Source: Variovorax sp. PAMC26660 (GTDB lineage Bacteria; Pseudomonadota; Gammaproteobacteria; Burkholderiales; Burkholderiaceae_C). From it: a stretch of DNA of 64,000 nt. The position numbers and the translations under genes were made by a program. Below are positions 54,744 through 64,000 of this stretch, in pieces. Within the stretch, counting starts at the first letter, position 1. The number at the start of each line of letters is the position of its first letter. Below the pieces are notes generated by a model. It did not search any database. It saw only the letters and a list, made by a program, of their open reading frames with translations, and was not told the origin of the DNA. The stretch spans positions 930,001-994,000 of the forward strand of contig NZ_CP060295.1 of NCBI RefSeq assembly GCF_014302995.1, in the 5' to 3' direction.

Positions 54744-55835
54744 CTACGTGTTCTTGCTGATCGAGATGGTCGGAAACTTGGACGAGAAGTCCTTGGCCTT
54801 TTCGGCGATGCCCACGGCCACGCGGCGTGCCAGGTCCTTGTAGAGACCCGCCACCTCGCCGTCCGGATCGGACACCACAGTCGGCGCCCCACTGTCGGCC
54901 TGCAGACGGATCTTGATGTCCAGCGGTAGCGCGCCGAGGTATTCCATCTGGTATTCGGCCGCCATCTTCTTGCCGCCATCGGCGCCGAAGATGTGCTCGA
55001 CATGCCCGCAGTTCGAGCAGATGTGCACCGCCATGTTCTCGACGATGCCCAGGATCGGCACGCCGACCTTCTCGAACATCTTGATGCCCTTCTTGGCGTC
55101 GAGCAGCGCGATGTCCTGCGGCGTGGTGACGATCACCGCGCCCGTCATCGGCACGCGCTGGCTCAGCGTGAGCTGGATGTCGCCGGTGCCCGGGGGCATG
55201 TCGACGATCAGGTAGTCGAGGTCTTTCCAGTTGGTCTGGCGCAGCAACTGCTCCAGCGCCTGCGTGGCCATGGGGCCGCGCCAGATCATGGCCTGGTCCT
55301 GGTCGACCAGGAAACCGATCGACATGACCTGCACGCCGTGGCGCTCCATCGGCTCCATGGTCTTGCCGTCGGCGCTGTCGGGGCGGCCTTCGATGCCCAT
55401 CATCATGGGCTGGCTCGGGCCGTAGATGTCGGCGTCGAGCAGGCCTACCGTGGCGCCTTCGGCAGACAGCGCGAGCGCCAGGTTGGCGGCCGTGGTGCTC
55501 TTGCCCACGCCGCCCTTGCCCGAGGCCACCGCGATGATGTTCTTGACGTTGGGCATCAACTGCACGCCGCGCTGCACGGCGTGGCTGATGACCTTGGTGA
55601 CGATGTTGACCGACACGTTCTCCACGCCCGGCACCGCCTTGGCGGCCGCTACCAGCGCCTTGCGGATGGCCGCGTGCTGGCTCTTGGCCGGGTAGCCGAG
55701 TTCGAGGTCGAACGAGACATCGCCCTCGGCGATCTGCAGGTTTTTGAGCGACCGGCTCGCCACGAATTCTTTGCCGGTGTTAGGGTCTGCGACGCTCTTG
55801 AGCGCGTCCATGAGCCCTTCTGGGGTGATTGCCAT
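54744..55835 (-). CDS. apbC: Iron-sulfur cluster carrier ATPase ApbC/Mrp
   Basis: 363 residues. An N-terminal MIP18-like (DUF59) domain is at about 1-85, then a deviant Walker A SGKGGVGKST at 105-114, Walker B DMPPGTGDIQLTLS, and the cluster-binding C273-x2-C276 in HICSNCGH. Delivers [4Fe-4S] clusters to target enzymes; formate dehydrogenases upstream contain many, but that link is only suggestive. Confidence 0.95.
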   Translation of the reverse strand: MAITPEGLMDALKSVADPNTGKEFVASRSLKNLQIAEGDVSFDLELGYPAKSQHAAIRKALVAAAKAVPGVENVSVNIVTKVISHAVQRGVQLMPNVKNIIAVASGKGGVGKSTTAANLALALSAEGATVGLLDADIYGPSQPMMMGIEGRPDSADGKTMEPMERHGVQVMSIGFLVDQDQAMIWRGPMATQALEQLLRQTNWKDLDYLIVDMPPGTGDIQLTLSQRVPMTGAVIVTTPQDIALLDAKKGIKMFEKVGVPILGIVENMAVHICSNCGHVEHIFGADGGKKMAAEYQMEYLGALPLDIKIRLQADSGAPTVVSDPDGEVAGLYKDLARRVAVGIAEKAKDFSSKFPTISISKNT

Positions 55836-55921
55836 TGATCGAACTCCTGAGTGGCCGCTAGTCTAGTGCGCTCTCCAGGGGCGCACCGAACAGCCTTCCA
55901 ATAACCAAGAACAATCGATAC

Positions 55922-57115
55922 ATGCCAGAGACAAGCCCCGTCACCGGCCTCCTGCTCACCGGAGGCGGCGCGCGGGCCGCCTACCAGGTCGGCGTGCTCG
56001 AAGCCATCGCCGAGATACGGCGTGCCGCCGGCCCCGCCGCCGGCACCGGCAACCCCTTTCCCGTCATCACCGGCACCTCGGCCGGCGCCATCAATGCGGC
56101 AGCGCTGGCCTGCGGGGCGGACAACTTCGACCACGTGGTGGCACACATCGCCGAGGTGTGGAGCCAGTTCCGGGCGGAACAGGTCTACCGGGCCGATTCG
56201 CTCTCGGTGATCGGCAGCGGCGCGCGCTGGCGCATGCTGCTGGGGTTCGGGCGCTTTGCGGCCAACTGGATGCGCGTCAAGCCCAAGTCGCTGCTCGACA
56301 ATGCGCCGCTGGCCGATTTGCTCCAGCGCATGGTGCCGCTGGACCGGCTGCCGCAACTCATGCAACAGGGCCACGTGCAGGCGCTGGCCGTGACCGCATC
56401 GAGCTACAGCTCGGGCGAGCACGTCACCTTCTTCGAGGCGGCCGTGCCGATGGAGCCCTGGGTGCGCTCGCAGCGGCTGTCGGTTCGCGACCGCATCACG
56501 CATGCGCACCTGCTGGCTTCTTCCGCCATTCCCTTCGTTTTTCCGGCGACGGCGCTGCCGATGCAAGGCCACACCGAGTACTTCGGCGACGGCTCGATGC
56601 GGCAGTCGGCCCCCATCGCGGCGGCCATCCATCTGGGCGCGCAGCGCATCCTGGTGATTGGCGCGGGCCGCATGCACGAGCCGCGCGAGACGCCCGCGCC
56701 CAACACCCACAGCGGCTATCCGACAATGGCGCAGATCGCGGGCCATGCGCTGTCGAGCATTTTTCTCGATGCGCTGGCGGTCGACATCGAGCGCCTGCAC
56801 CGCATCAACCACACGCTGGGCCTCATTCCGGCGGAAGCGCGCGAAGCCAGCGGACTGCGCCCGCTCGACCTGCTGGTGATCTCGCCCTCGGAGCGCCTGG
56901 ATGTGATCGCGGCGCGCCACGTCGACGCATTGCCCGGCGCAGTGCGGCATCTGCTGGGCGGCTCGAAGGTGGCGGCCGACGTGAAAGGCGGCGCACTCGC
57001 CAGCTACCTGCTGTTCGAGTCGGGCTACACGCGCGAGCTGATGGCGCTCGGGCGTTCGGATGCGATGAAGCAGCGCGACGAGGTCCTGCAGTTCTTCGGG
57101 TGGAACGCGGTCTGA
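55922..57115 (+). CDS. Patatin-like phospholipase
   Basis: 397 residues. Ser-Asp dyad hydrolase: oxyanion loop GGGARAAYQVGVLEAI at 14-29, nucleophile S53 in GTSAG, and Asp in DGSMRQ near 222. No signal peptide is seen. The last 100 residues form an extension with helices. Divergent from apbC. The lipid substrate is unknown. Confidence 0.9.
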   Translation: MPETSPVTGLLLTGGGARAAYQVGVLEAIAEIRRAAGPAAGTGNPFPVITGTSAGAINAAALACGADNFDHVVAHIAEVWSQFRAEQVYRADSLSVIGSGARWRMLLGFGRFAANWMRVKPKSLLDNAPLADLLQRMVPLDRLPQLMQQGHVQALAVTASSYSSGEHVTFFEAAVPMEPWVRSQRLSVRDRITHAHLLASSAIPFVFPATALPMQGHTEYFGDGSMRQSAPIAAAIHLGAQRILVIGAGRMHEPRETPAPNTHSGYPTMAQIAGHALSSIFLDALAVDIERLHRINHTLGLIPAEAREASGLRPLDLLVISPSERLDVIAARHVDALPGAVRHLLGGSKVAADVKGGALASYLLFESGYTRELMALGRSDAMKQRDEVLQFFGWNAV

Positions 57116-57123
57116 GGCAGCCT

Positions 57124-58326
57124 TCAGCCCACTGAAACGGCCTGCGCGCTCGTGCGCGTCGCTCCCAGGCGCAACCGGACGATTTCCGCGAAGTAGCGCG
57201 CGCCTGTCGCAAGCACTGCGTCGTTGAAGTCGTAGCTGCCGTTGTGCAGCGGCGTGCCGCCGGGCTCGCCCTCGGCCCCGTTGCCCAGGAACACGAAAGC
57301 GCCCGGCACGGTCTTCAGGAACACGCCGAAGTCTTCGGACGCCATCACCGGTGCCACGTCGGCATCGACGTTCCCGGCGCCCACGATGGCCGTCGCGGCA
57401 GCCACCGCCGTCGGCACGCACTCGGCCCAGTTCACGGTGGGCGCGAACTCATGCGTGTAGCTGAAGTCGCACTCGGCGCCGTGCGTGCGGCAGATGCCTT
57501 CGCTGATCTCGCGCATGCGCGTGGCCAGCATCTTCTGCACCCCGGCGTCGTAGCTGCGCGTGTCGCCCTTGATGACGACGTTCGACGGGATCGCATTGCG
57601 GATGCCGTCGGTGATGAACTCCGTGCACGAAACCACCGCCTGCGCGCCGGGGTCGAGCGTGCGCGACACGATGGTCTGCAGCGCCAGCACGATCTGCGCG
57701 CCGATGACGATGGGGTCGATGCCCATGTGCGGCCGCGCGGCGTGCGTGCCCCGGCCCTTGATGTGAATGACGAAGTTGTCCTCGCTCGCCATCAGGCCGC
57801 CCACGCGCGTGGCGATCGTGCCGGCGCGCAGGCCGGGCATGTTGTGCAGGCCGTAGATTTCGTCGACCGGAAAGCGCTCGAACAGGCCGTCGTCGATCAT
57901 CGCCCTGGCGCCGCGGCCATGCTCTTCGGCGGGCTGGAAGATGAAGCGCACGGTGCCGTCGAAGTCGCGGCGCTCGCGCAGCAGTTGCGCCGCGCCGAGG
58001 ATGATCGTCATGTGGCCGTCGTGGCCGCAGGCGTGCATCTTGCCGGGCGTGCCCGAGGCGTAGGCGCGTCCGGCCGCCACCTCGGTGATGTTCAGCGCAT
58101 CCATCTCGGCGCGCAGGCCGATCACGCCCTTGCCCTGGCCGACCTTCAGGTTTGCCACCAGCCCGGTGCCTCCGATACCCGTGTGCACTTCAAGCCCCAG
58201 CGCTTTCAGCACACCGATCACGAAGGCCGAGGTCTTCGCCTCCTCGAAGCCAGTCTCGGGCATGGCGTGCAGTTGCCGCCGCCAGCCGGTGAGCTGGTCA
58301 CGCAAGGGTTCGTCAAGGTGTGTCAT
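57124..58326 (-). CDS. M20-family amidohydrolase
   Basis: 400 residues. Metallopeptidase of the M20D/hippurate hydrolase type: metal ligands are in MHACGHDGHM, catalytic Glu in QPAEEHGRGA, and HGRAD-like GLHNMPGL. The dimerisation domain starts near ASEDNFVIHIKGRGTHAARP. Probably removes an N-acyl group from an amino acid or indole conjugate; the substrate is open. Confidence 0.9.
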   Translation of the reverse strand: MTHLDEPLRDQLTGWRRQLHAMPETGFEEAKTSAFVIGVLKALGLEVHTGIGGTGLVANLKVGQGKGVIGLRAEMDALNITEVAAGRAYASGTPGKMHACGHDGHMTIILGAAQLLRERRDFDGTVRFIFQPAEEHGRGARAMIDDGLFERFPVDEIYGLHNMPGLRAGTIATRVGGLMASEDNFVIHIKGRGTHAARPHMGIDPIVIGAQIVLALQTIVSRTLDPGAQAVVSCTEFITDGIRNAIPSNVVIKGDTRSYDAGVQKMLATRMREISEGICRTHGAECDFSYTHEFAPTVNWAECVPTAVAAATAIVGAGNVDADVAPVMASEDFGVFLKTVPGAFVFLGNGAEGEPGGTPLHNGSYDFNDAVLATGARYFAEIVRLRLGATRTSAQAVSVG

Positions 58327-58428
58327 GACGCGATGCTATGGACAATGCGGCGGTACGGGCGCGCAAAATCAGCCTCCACAACGCAACGTTTTTGCGTGCG
58401 CCCGGGTAACGACCAAAGATCCATCGCA

Positions 58429-59019
58429 ATGCACCCCAAGAACCGTCTCGACGCGCTGACCGATGGCATCTTCGCCGTGGGCATGACGATCCTCGTGCTG
58501 GACCTGCGCATCCCCGACGACACCGCCGTGGGCCCGGACGAGATGTCGCTGCTGCGCGCCCTGTGGGCATTGAGCCCCAAGTTCCTGCCGTACCTGCTGA
58601 GCTTCTATGTGCTGGGCGCCAGTTGGCTGTCGCTCATCAAGGCCCGCTCGCGGGGCGAGATGGTGGGTGAGGGCTACGCCAAGTGGAGCCTTGTCTACCT
58701 GCTGTTCGTCACGCTGATCCCGTTCTCGACGGTGCTGATGGGGCGCTTCACGTCGCACATTGCAGCGACCGTGATCTACGCCGCCAACATCGGCGTCGTT
58801 GCGCTGACCGCGTTCCTGCTGATGTCGCTGCTGCCCGATCCCGTGCGCGACGCGCACTGGCTGGACCGGCGCGTGTCGCTGCTGGTGCTGCTGGCTTCAT
58901 GCCTGCTCACGATGGCCCTGAGCTTCGTGATTCCGGGGCAGGCGCTGTGGGCCCTTGCGCTCAATCTGGGCGCGGGGCTGGTGGTGCGGGTGTACCGGCG
59001 CTTCGCACCTGCGGGCTGA
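58429..59019 (+). CDS. TMEM175-family potassium channel-like protein
   Basis: 196 residues with six membrane helices. It has the family N-terminus RLDALTDGIFAVGMTILVLD, where most members read FSDG and here LTDG. Bacterial members are K+ leak channels formed by tetramers. ATG 58429 is chosen; the frame is open far upstream but those residues are antisense of the M20 gene. Confidence 0.87.
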   Translation: MHPKNRLDALTDGIFAVGMTILVLDLRIPDDTAVGPDEMSLLRALWALSPKFLPYLLSFYVLGASWLSLIKARSRGEMVGEGYAKWSLVYLLFVTLIPFSTVLMGRFTSHIAATVIYAANIGVVALTAFLLMSLLPDPVRDAHWLDRRVSLLVLLASCLLTMALSFVIPGQALWALALNLGAGLVVRVYRRFAPAG

Positions 59020-59031
59020 CTGTCCGCAGCC

Positions 59032-59514
59032 TTAACGGCCTTGCGCAGAAAGACCGGCACCTGCCGGCATCAGCATCGATCGCAGCAGCAGCGTCATCCC
59101 GCAGACGATGGGCGCCAGTGCCAGCAGACGGCCGGGCTCGAAGGCCAGTCCGGCCGCCGCGCCCACCGCGCAGCCGAGCTTGATCCAGGACGGCACCGCG
59201 TCCCACCCGCGCCGGTGCGCCAGGGCGAAGCCGGTCAGCGCGGCCCAGCCGAACAGCCCGCCGAACACCGAGAAGACCCAGCTCGACAGGTAATACACCG
59301 TGTCCATGTCCCGGAACGCGAGCGCCGTGCCCAGGCCGCGCCAAGTGTTGAGGTAACCATCGAACAGGAAGAACCCGGTGGCCGACGCGGCCCACCAGAA
59401 AAGCGCATAGAGACTCGCGATCCCAGCCAATGCGGCCAGCCCCGCGAGCGCACGCCGAGTGATGTCGTCGAAGGGCATGTGGTCGCGCCACGCTGCGATG
59501 TGTCCGTTGTCCAT
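59032..59514 (-). CDS. Hypothetical membrane protein, 160 aa
   Basis: Four hydrophobic segments near residues 22-42, 70-98, 110-128 and 130-150. Motif-like stretch WWAASATGFFLFDGYLNTWR between the first two. No family recognised. Start ATG gives MDNGHIAAWRDH; a Met 12 residues later is an alternative. It lies 3' to 3' with the TMEM175-like gene. Confidence 0.72.
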   Translation of the reverse strand: MDNGHIAAWRDHMPFDDITRRALAGLAALAGIASLYALFWWAASATGFFLFDGYLNTWRGLGTALAFRDMDTVYYLSSWVFSVFGGLFGWAALTGFALAHRRGWDAVPSWIKLGCAVGAAAGLAFEPGRLLALAPIVCGMTLLLRSMLMPAGAGLSAQGR

Positions 59515-59612
59515 GGCCAGTGCTCCATTGGTGATGTCTGCAATGGGGTCCGACCTTAGGGATCGCGCGTGCGGTCAGCGTGAAGCCTGTGTGAAGTGCC
59601 GCGCGCCGATGT

Positions 59613-60407
59613 TCACGTCTGTTGCACGAGCGCCTGCTGAATCGCCGCTTCGACCGGACTGCGCATGGACACCGCACGGCCCGGGTCGAACGACCCCATG
59701 GGGAGCAGCGGCGGCTGGGCCATGAAGCGGGGCTGCGTGCCGCGATGCGGCTGAGCCGAGTGCACGAGAAACGGGTGGCAGAGGTAGACCGTGCCAGCGA
59801 GCCCCGTCGCCAACACCTCGGGCCGCCCAACCGATTCGGCAAAACCGTTGCGCGCCAGCTCCCCCAGTGAGCGGCCTTCCTCGCCAGCGGGAGCGAGCAT
59901 CCTCGCGATGTCGAAATGGGAACCGGCACGGATGCGCGTCGGCGCGTCGTCTTCGCCCACATCCGAGAACAGGAACAACATCAGCAGCGCCCGGCCTTTT
60001 GAATGGATGTTGGCCCTCCATGCCATGAAGTCGGGGTTCTCCAGCCCGAAGCTCACGTCGATGTGCCAGCCGGCATCGCCCGGGTCTTCGTCCGAAGGAA
60101 AGCGTACGGGAAAGGTCCCCATGCTGCTGCACGGCTGCCACCGCCCGGCGCCGACCAGCAAGTCGAAGGCGTGGTGCAGAAGCGGTGTGTTGGCGGCATC
60201 GACAAAGGGCGGCTGCGGGTACATGCCGAGGCGAACGACCGGCCGCGTCCATGTCGACGGCTCGTCGGGGTTGCAGCCGGTATCGCGCCACAGGATCGCC
60301 AGGGCCTGATCGGCCAGTTCGCGAGGAAAAGCGTTGTCGATACGCAGGAATCCGTCGCGAATGAAGGCATCCGCACGCGCTTCGCTCAAAACCGCGCTGT
60401 CAGGCAT
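59613..60407 (-). CDS. Phytanoyl-CoA dioxygenase (PhyH)-like protein
   Basis: 264 residues. 2OG/Fe(II) oxygenase fold: iron ligands H115-x-D117 (GWHIDVSF) and a distal His in CHPFLVHSAQPHRG near 211-223, which also carries the Arg for 2OG. No signal peptide. Start ATG 60407 gives MPDSAVLSEA. Three bases separate it from the small membrane-protein gene upstream, so they may be coexpressed. Substrate unknown. Confidence 0.87.
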   Translation of the reverse strand: MPDSAVLSEARADAFIRDGFLRIDNAFPRELADQALAILWRDTGCNPDEPSTWTRPVVRLGMYPQPPFVDAANTPLLHHAFDLLVGAGRWQPCSSMGTFPVRFPSDEDPGDAGWHIDVSFGLENPDFMAWRANIHSKGRALLMLFLFSDVGEDDAPTRIRAGSHFDIARMLAPAGEEGRSLGELARNGFAESVGRPEVLATGLAGTVYLCHPFLVHSAQPHRGTQPRFMAQPPLLPMGSFDPGRAVSMRSPVEAAIQQALVQQT

Positions 60408-60410
60408 CGC

Positions 60411-60662
60411 TTACGAAAGGAACTTGAAAAGCAGCACGACCGGCACCAACAGCACGACGCCGCCGAATATCAGGACGTCCAGCCGCGCGATGCCACCGAA
60501 CATGAACAGCGGCACCCGTGCCGCAAATGCCCGAAGCTGATCCGCAGCACGATGACCCCGGGGAAGCAACGCGGCAATACCCAGCGAAACCACGATGAGA
60601 GTGACGCCCACCGCGATCAATGCCGCCATGCAAGTGAGGATGAACGAGAGCGGAGGTTTCAT
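60411..60662 (-). CDS. Small two-helix membrane protein
   Basis: 83 residues with two hydrophobic segments (ILTCMAALIAVGVTLIVVSL and LIFGGVVLLVPVVLLFKFL). The ATG at 60662 starts MKPPLSF; a longer frame to 60701 is unlikely. No family recognised. Confidence 0.65.
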   Translation of the reverse strand: MKPPLSFILTCMAALIAVGVTLIVVSLGIAALLPRGHRAADQLRAFAARVPLFMFGGIARLDVLIFGGVVLLVPVVLLFKFLS

Positions 60663-60722
60663 GTGCCGCGCAAGATACCCCAGCGTGCGCCCACCTGGCA
60701 AATCGCCACCCTCGACCCCATT

Positions 60723-61412
60723 TCAGCCCGCTTCAGAAATCCCCAGCTCCGAACACACACGTCCAACGAGCGCCTTCAGCGTTGCAAGCTCGGCTTCGAG
60801 CCGCGCCACGTTGGCCTTGAGCGCAGCCACTTCGCCGAGCGACACATCGTGCGCCGCATAGGACCCATCGGATGACGACGCGCCCCCCGGGCCCGCGATT
60901 TCCTCCGCCGGTGCACCGCTGAGCAGATGTGCCCAACGACTTTCGCGCGCGCCGGGCAGGCGGGCCAGCTTCACCACCAGCGCACCGGCCGGTCGCTCCG
61001 CAAGCTCTTCGAGGAAGCCTTCGACCGACGAGATGTCGGCGAAGTTGTGCATGCGGTCGCAGGCGATGCGCAGTTCGCCCGCCGTCTGTGGCCCGCGCAG
61101 CATCAGTACCGTGAGCAGGATGACCGACTGCGACGGGATGCGCAGCACCCGGTCGGTGTTGTGCTCATAGCGAAACGCGCGCCCGCCGCTGGTTTCCGCG
61201 ACAAGGCTGTAGCCCTTCAGGCTGTCGATGGCGGCCTGCACCTGCGACTCAGTGAGTTCGAGCACGGGGTTGCGGCTGGTCTTCTGGTTGCAACCCGACA
61301 CCAGCGAGTTGAGCGTGAGCGGGTAGCTGTCGGGCACGGTGCGCTGCTTTTCCGCCAGCACGCCGAGGACACGGGTTTCGAGAAGGGACAGGATGGGCAG
61401 CGGTGTAGACAT
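60723..61412 (-). CDS. YceH-family (UPF0502/DUF480) protein
   Basis: 229 residues. It starts PLPILSLLETRVLGVLAEKQ and has TPD-YPLTLNSLVSGCNQK-like segment VPDSYPLTLNSLVSGCNQKT and MLRGPQTAGELR, the pattern of the tandem winged-helix YceH family. C-terminal coiled-coil ALKANVARLEAELATLKALV. Function not established; a DNA-binding role is inferred from the fold. Confidence 0.92.
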   Translation of the reverse strand: MSTPLPILSLLETRVLGVLAEKQRTVPDSYPLTLNSLVSGCNQKTSRNPVLELTESQVQAAIDSLKGYSLVAETSGGRAFRYEHNTDRVLRIPSQSVILLTVLMLRGPQTAGELRIACDRMHNFADISSVEGFLEELAERPAGALVVKLARLPGARESRWAHLLSGAPAEEIAGPGGASSSDGSYAAHDVSLGEVAALKANVARLEAELATLKALVGRVCSELGISEAG

Positions 61413-61468
61413 GGCTCAACGACGATCGAAAGTGAAAACGCAAAGAGGCTGGTGAGGGCTTGACGGGT

Positions 61469-62170
61469 TCAAGGCGACACCACGGCCAGTATCGGTCCCA
61501 GCTCGCGCACGAAATCGCTGCGGTGCAACGCGGGCGAACGCAGGGCCGAGACGGTGCCGTCGAGGTACAGGGCATCGCGGCAATGGAGCACGTCGCGGAA
61601 GTAGAGCGCGAACTCGTGGAAATTCACCGGCGTCTCGCTGATGACGAAGACCGCCACATGGCCCGACACGCCCACGCCGTTGCGGATCTTGCGCGAGTCC
61701 GAATGCGGGATGAGCGCGGGATGCAGCACGCCATGGCGCAGCAGCAGCGGCCCCGATTGCGTGGCCAGCCGCACGCCCTTGGCCAGCGCCGGGTATTCCG
61801 ACGACTCGACCACGCGCGGGCCTGCGTCCGACACCAGGAACACGCCATTGGGCTTGAGGAAGAAGTTGCCGGCGCCGCTGTCCAGGTTGAGCGGCGCCTC
61901 TTCGCGGCCATCGCGCACCAGCAGGCCGACCGGCGCGAAGTCCGCGTGGTACATGCCGGCGTTCATGGCAAAGCCGAGCTGCCGGTGCTGCGCCTTCAGC
62001 CAGGCGTCGAGCCGGTCGAAGCGCTTGAACGCGACGCCGGTGTCGTCGTTCAGGAACAGCTCGAGCTTCTCGGTGCGAAGGTCAACCTTTACCACTGTGT
62101 AGCGCGGGTCCGCCGCAGCGGACGAAAAGCTCGCGAAGAGAACGGCCAGCGCGAGCAGCAGCTTTTTCAT
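61469..62170 (-). CDS. Phosphodiester glycosidase (NAGPA)-like secreted protein
   Basis: 233 residues. A signal peptide ends near residue 20 (LFASFSSAAADPR). The NAGPA/DUF2233 domain shows FAMNAGMYHADFAPVGLLVR, GNFFLKPNGVFLVSD and ALYLDGTVSALRSP. Related proteins cleave N-acetylglucosamine phosphodiesters or bind the cell wall; the exact substrate is unknown. It lies 30 bases downstream of the isocitrate dehydrogenase. Confidence 0.85.
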   Translation of the reverse strand: MKKLLLALAVLFASFSSAAADPRYTVVKVDLRTEKLELFLNDDTGVAFKRFDRLDAWLKAQHRQLGFAMNAGMYHADFAPVGLLVRDGREEAPLNLDSGAGNFFLKPNGVFLVSDAGPRVVESSEYPALAKGVRLATQSGPLLLRHGVLHPALIPHSDSRKIRNGVGVSGHVAVFVISETPVNFHEFALYFRDVLHCRDALYLDGTVSALRSPALHRSDFVRELGPILAVVSP

Positions 62171-62200
62171 GAAGCGTGTGCGAGCCCTGCGCCCCGCGTA

Positions 62201-63232
<1,032 letters not shown>

Positions 63233-63363
63233 GGAAGCGCCCTTGTGAGGTAGATGAGGTGTCGCGGCCGGTTCGGCGCGAAGGCTGGAGAATAACGCCG
63301 CCCTCCGCTACCCAACGAGCTTCAGGGTCGCTCCAAAGGGTCATGGTTGAGGAAGTGCGTGGT

Positions 63364-64000
63364 TCATGGTGTGGCGTTGCCGGCCCGGGCCCCTTGGGCG
63401 TCTTGCTCCTGGTCGAGCAGCGTCGCGCGGCCCACGACATACCCCGGCGCAAGCAGCGCGCCAGGCGCGACGACCGCATTGGCGCCGATGCGCACGCCGT
63501 CGCCCATCAGCGCACCGAACTTCTCGCAGCCCGAGGGCTGCAACGTGCCGCCCTCGCCGCTTCGCACGCGGATGTTCTTGTCGGCGCGCTCGTTGCGGTG
63601 GTTGCAGACGATGCTGCCGGCTTCGAGGTTGACGCCGGCGCCCAGCACCGAATCGCCCACGAAGTTGAAATGCGCGAGCGCCGTGCCCGCGAACACGAAA
63701 GACGACTTCAGCTCGACGCCCGGCCCGATGCTGCAGTTTGCATCGACCCAGTTGCCGCCGCGCAGGTAAGCGCCCGTGGCCACGAAACAGCCGGCGCCGA
63801 GGATCAGCGGCCCCTTGAGCACGGCGCCGGGCTCGATGCGGGCGCTGCGATGGATGGCAATGTCGCCTTCGATGGCGTATTCGCCGGCGGGCAGCGCCGC
63901 CAGCAATTCGCGCACGATCGCATTCGCCTGCATCGGCAGTTCCCAGGGAAGACAGGCACCCCATCGCGCCAGGGGCGACGTGGCAAATCCGACGACGTAG
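63364..64000 (-). CDS. Left-handed beta-helix (LpxA-like) transferase, N-terminus beyond window
   Basis: At least 211 residues. Hexapeptide repeats (HRSARIEPGAVLKGPLILGA, GANAVVAPGALLAPG) form a left-handed parallel beta helix, as in the C-terminal half of GlmU. A clear Met at 63933 starts MQANAIVREL, but the frame stays open and protein-like (YVVGFATSPLARWGACLPWE) to the window edge, so the true start may be upstream of base 64000. Acyl- or nucleotidyl-sugar transfer is likely; substrate unknown. Confidence 0.78.
   Translation of the reverse strand, partial: YVVGFATSPLARWGACLPWELPMQANAIVRELLAALPAGEYAIEGDIAIHRSARIEPGAVLKGPLILGAGCFVATGAYLRGGNWVDANCSIGPGVELKSSFVFAGTALAHFNFVGDSVLGAGVNLEAGSIVCNHRNERADKNIRVRSGEGGTLQPSGCEKFGALMGDGVRIGANAVVAPGALLAPGYVVGRATLLDQEQDAQGARAGNATP

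Overview
The window is GC-rich chromosomal DNA with dense coding on both strands. Gene content (cyoABCD with a SURF1-like gene and a RegB/RegA pair, many LysR regulators, FabV enoyl reductase) points to a betaproteobacterium of the order Burkholderiales, most likely family Comamonadaceae and close to Variovorax. This assignment rests on recognising protein families and was not tested by phylogeny. I see no rRNA, CRISPR array, phage genes or insertion-sequence transposase.

Layout. 1-0.9 kb: 3' truncated fabV. 1.0-1.7 kb: an unknown protein. 1.7-6.0 kb: a polar amino-acid ABC transporter (binding protein, two permeases, ATPase) followed by a 2-oxoglutarate/Fe(II) oxygenase. 5.9-8.4 kb: a frameshifted small gene, a HAD phosphatase and an MFS transporter. 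8.5-15.4 kb: cytochrome o quinol oxidase cyoABCD, SURF1 and a redox-sensing RegBA pair, packed with stop/start overlaps. 15.5-22.2 kb: hemolysin III-like protein, slyX, two SDRs, two LysR genes and an MFS exporter. 22.2-26.6 kb: an unusual OLD-like ATPase without a TOPRIM domain and a YbbP-like permease.

26.8-53.4 kb is the core of the window: a formate/selenium/molybdenum island. It holds a selenocysteine-containing, Tat-exported formate dehydrogenase (fdnGHI, in-frame UGA at codon 196 with a SECIS hairpin), fdhE, selA, three genes of unknown role (acyl-CoA-dehydrogenase-like flavoprotein, cytosolic PhnD-like binding protein, TusA-like/ferritin-like fusion), selB, the tRNA-Sec gene selC, selD, a PhnCDE-like ABC transporter that may import a selenium compound, mnmH (tRNA 2-selenouridine synthase), fdhD, a small winged-helix protein, a YdeP-type molybdoenzyme, the molybdate transporter modBAC, and a single-domain ModE with trmO. 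The region therefore appears to encode selenium acquisition, activation to selenophosphate, both uses of it (Sec-tRNA and selenouridine), molybdenum supply, and the enzyme that needs both metals. The three unknown genes lodged between selA and selB are the best candidates for something undescribed.

53.5-64 kb: a LysR regulator, apbC/mrp, patatin-like and M20 hydrolases, a TMEM175-like channel, small membrane proteins, a PhyH-like dioxygenase, yceH, a phosphodiester glycosidase-like protein, an isocitrate dehydrogenase and a left-handed beta-helix transferase cut by the window end.

Two families of dispersed palindromic repeats occur between genes: a ~120 bp family with five copies (two inside the fdn-sel operon) and a ~130 bp family with two full copies plus a partial inverted copy. 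No gene-free stretch other than the repeat-filled 16201-16570 exceeds 300 bases.
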